A stretch of DNA of 15,667 nt from NCBI GenBank assembly GCA_036272935.1, contig DATAXP010000135.1, positions 1-15,667 on the forward strand. Reading direction: 5' to 3'. Position numbers and translations under genes: made by a program. The DNA comes from DATAXP01 sp036272935 (GTDB lineage: Bacteria > Planctomycetota > Planctomycetia > Pirellulales > PNKZ01). Positions 15,456 to 15,667 of the stretch are shown one piece after another (positions within the stretch are counted from its first letter, which is position 1; each line of letters begins with the position of its first letter). The notes below the pieces were generated by a model, which saw only the letters and a list, made by a program, of their open reading frames with translations, ran no database searches and had not been told where the DNA came from.

Positions 15456-15524
15456 GGATTTCATCCTCCTCGAAAGGATGAAACCCCGCACCCGATCAAA
15501 AGTAACGCTATTTCGGCGACACTA
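15125..15524 (-). mobile_element. Truncated IS630-type insertion sequence
   Basis: The remnant holds the transposase fragment and about 70 bases before its start. The outer end is probably the TA at 15523-15524, reading TAGTGTCGCCGAAATAGCG on the minus strand, consistent with IS630 elements inserting at TA. It lies only three bases past the stop of the PEP-CTERM gene. The other end is missing, so no terminal repeat pair can be compared and the outer boundary is a guess. Confidence 0.5.
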
Positions 15525-15526
15525 CG

Positions 15527-15667
15527 CTAGCTCACCACTTCTTCCGAGGCGGTCGGGGCTGCACGCTTTGCCTTGCGGCGGCGGCGCCAGCCGTGGGCAC
15601 CGAAGCCCGCGGCGGCCAGGCCGGCCAGCAGCAAGCTGCCCGGTTCGGGCACCGGCGTCCAGACGAG
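15527..15667 (-). CDS. PEP-CTERM protein, C-terminal 46 residues (5' part outside window)
   Basis: Only the last 46 codons are present. They read VWTPVPEPGSLLLAGLAAAG followed by FGAHGWRRRRKAKRAA and a short acidic tail. This is a complete PEP-CTERM sorting signal: the VPEP box, one membrane helix and an Arg-rich cluster, the target of exosortase processing. The body of the protein, and so its function, is not in the window. The stop TAG (15529-15527) is followed at once by the presumed end of the IS630 remnant. The tail after the Arg cluster is slightly longer than in many such signals. Confidence 0.9.
   Translation of the reverse strand, partial: LVWTPVPEPGSLLLAGLAAAGFGAHGWRRRRKAKRAAPTASEEVVS

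Noticed and set aside
14934..15530. 198-codon open frame on the plus strand
   Set aside because: Only its first 25 residues resemble a protein (the inverted GAF piece); the rest is antisense to the IS630 fragment.

Overview
The window looks like a piece of a GC-rich planctomycete chromosome, probably near the Pirellulales. The signs are a giant Ser/Thr kinase with a planctomycete-type C-terminal extension, a protein with two TIGR03000-type domains, a PEP-CTERM protein, a secreted FGly-type sulfatase, a PQQ-like propeller that starts with a WPQFRG motif, and a RAYT transposase with REP palindromes. This assignment rests on recognising protein families by eye; no search was run.

Layout. 1-3843 (minus): a transmembrane kinase with PEGA-like, TPR-like and LamG-like parts, cut by the left edge. 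3996-4796 (plus): a divergent secreted trypsin-like protease. 4870-5627: a RAYT-type HUH transposase gene (minus) with an inverted pair of GTAG-footed REP hairpins just upstream. 9321-5679 (minus): a tightly packed three-gene operon, encoding a secreted protein with a carbohydrate-binding-like fold, a secreted PQQ-like propeller, and aroA (EPSP synthase); both junctions overlap by 1-2 bases. 9403-10597 (minus): a TIG-TIG-Ser-linker-lectin-like gene broken by a deletion and frameshift. 10598-11125: no convincing gene, but a second GTAG-footed inverted repeat pair (10729-10820) and a nested palindromic stretch (10875-11038). 11126-11599 and 11803-12693 (plus): a 4HBT thioesterase and a TIGR03000 protein, ended by a strong terminator. 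14450-12753 (minus): a sulfatase. 14565-15524: a decaying island with a frameshifted STAS gene, a GAF gene with an apparent small internal inversion, and a truncated, frameshifted IS630-type transposase. 15667-15527 (minus): the end of a PEP-CTERM protein.

How it fits together. Most intact genes are signalling or envelope/secreted functions, with aroA as the one core metabolic gene. The most interesting parts are structural: two different REPIN-like palindrome pairs in 15 kb with one local RAYT, a base-pair-preserving change between the two REP arms, and a sensor gene whose fragments are collinear except for one flipped segment of about 115 bp. I found no CRISPR array, tRNA, rRNA or recognisable defence system.
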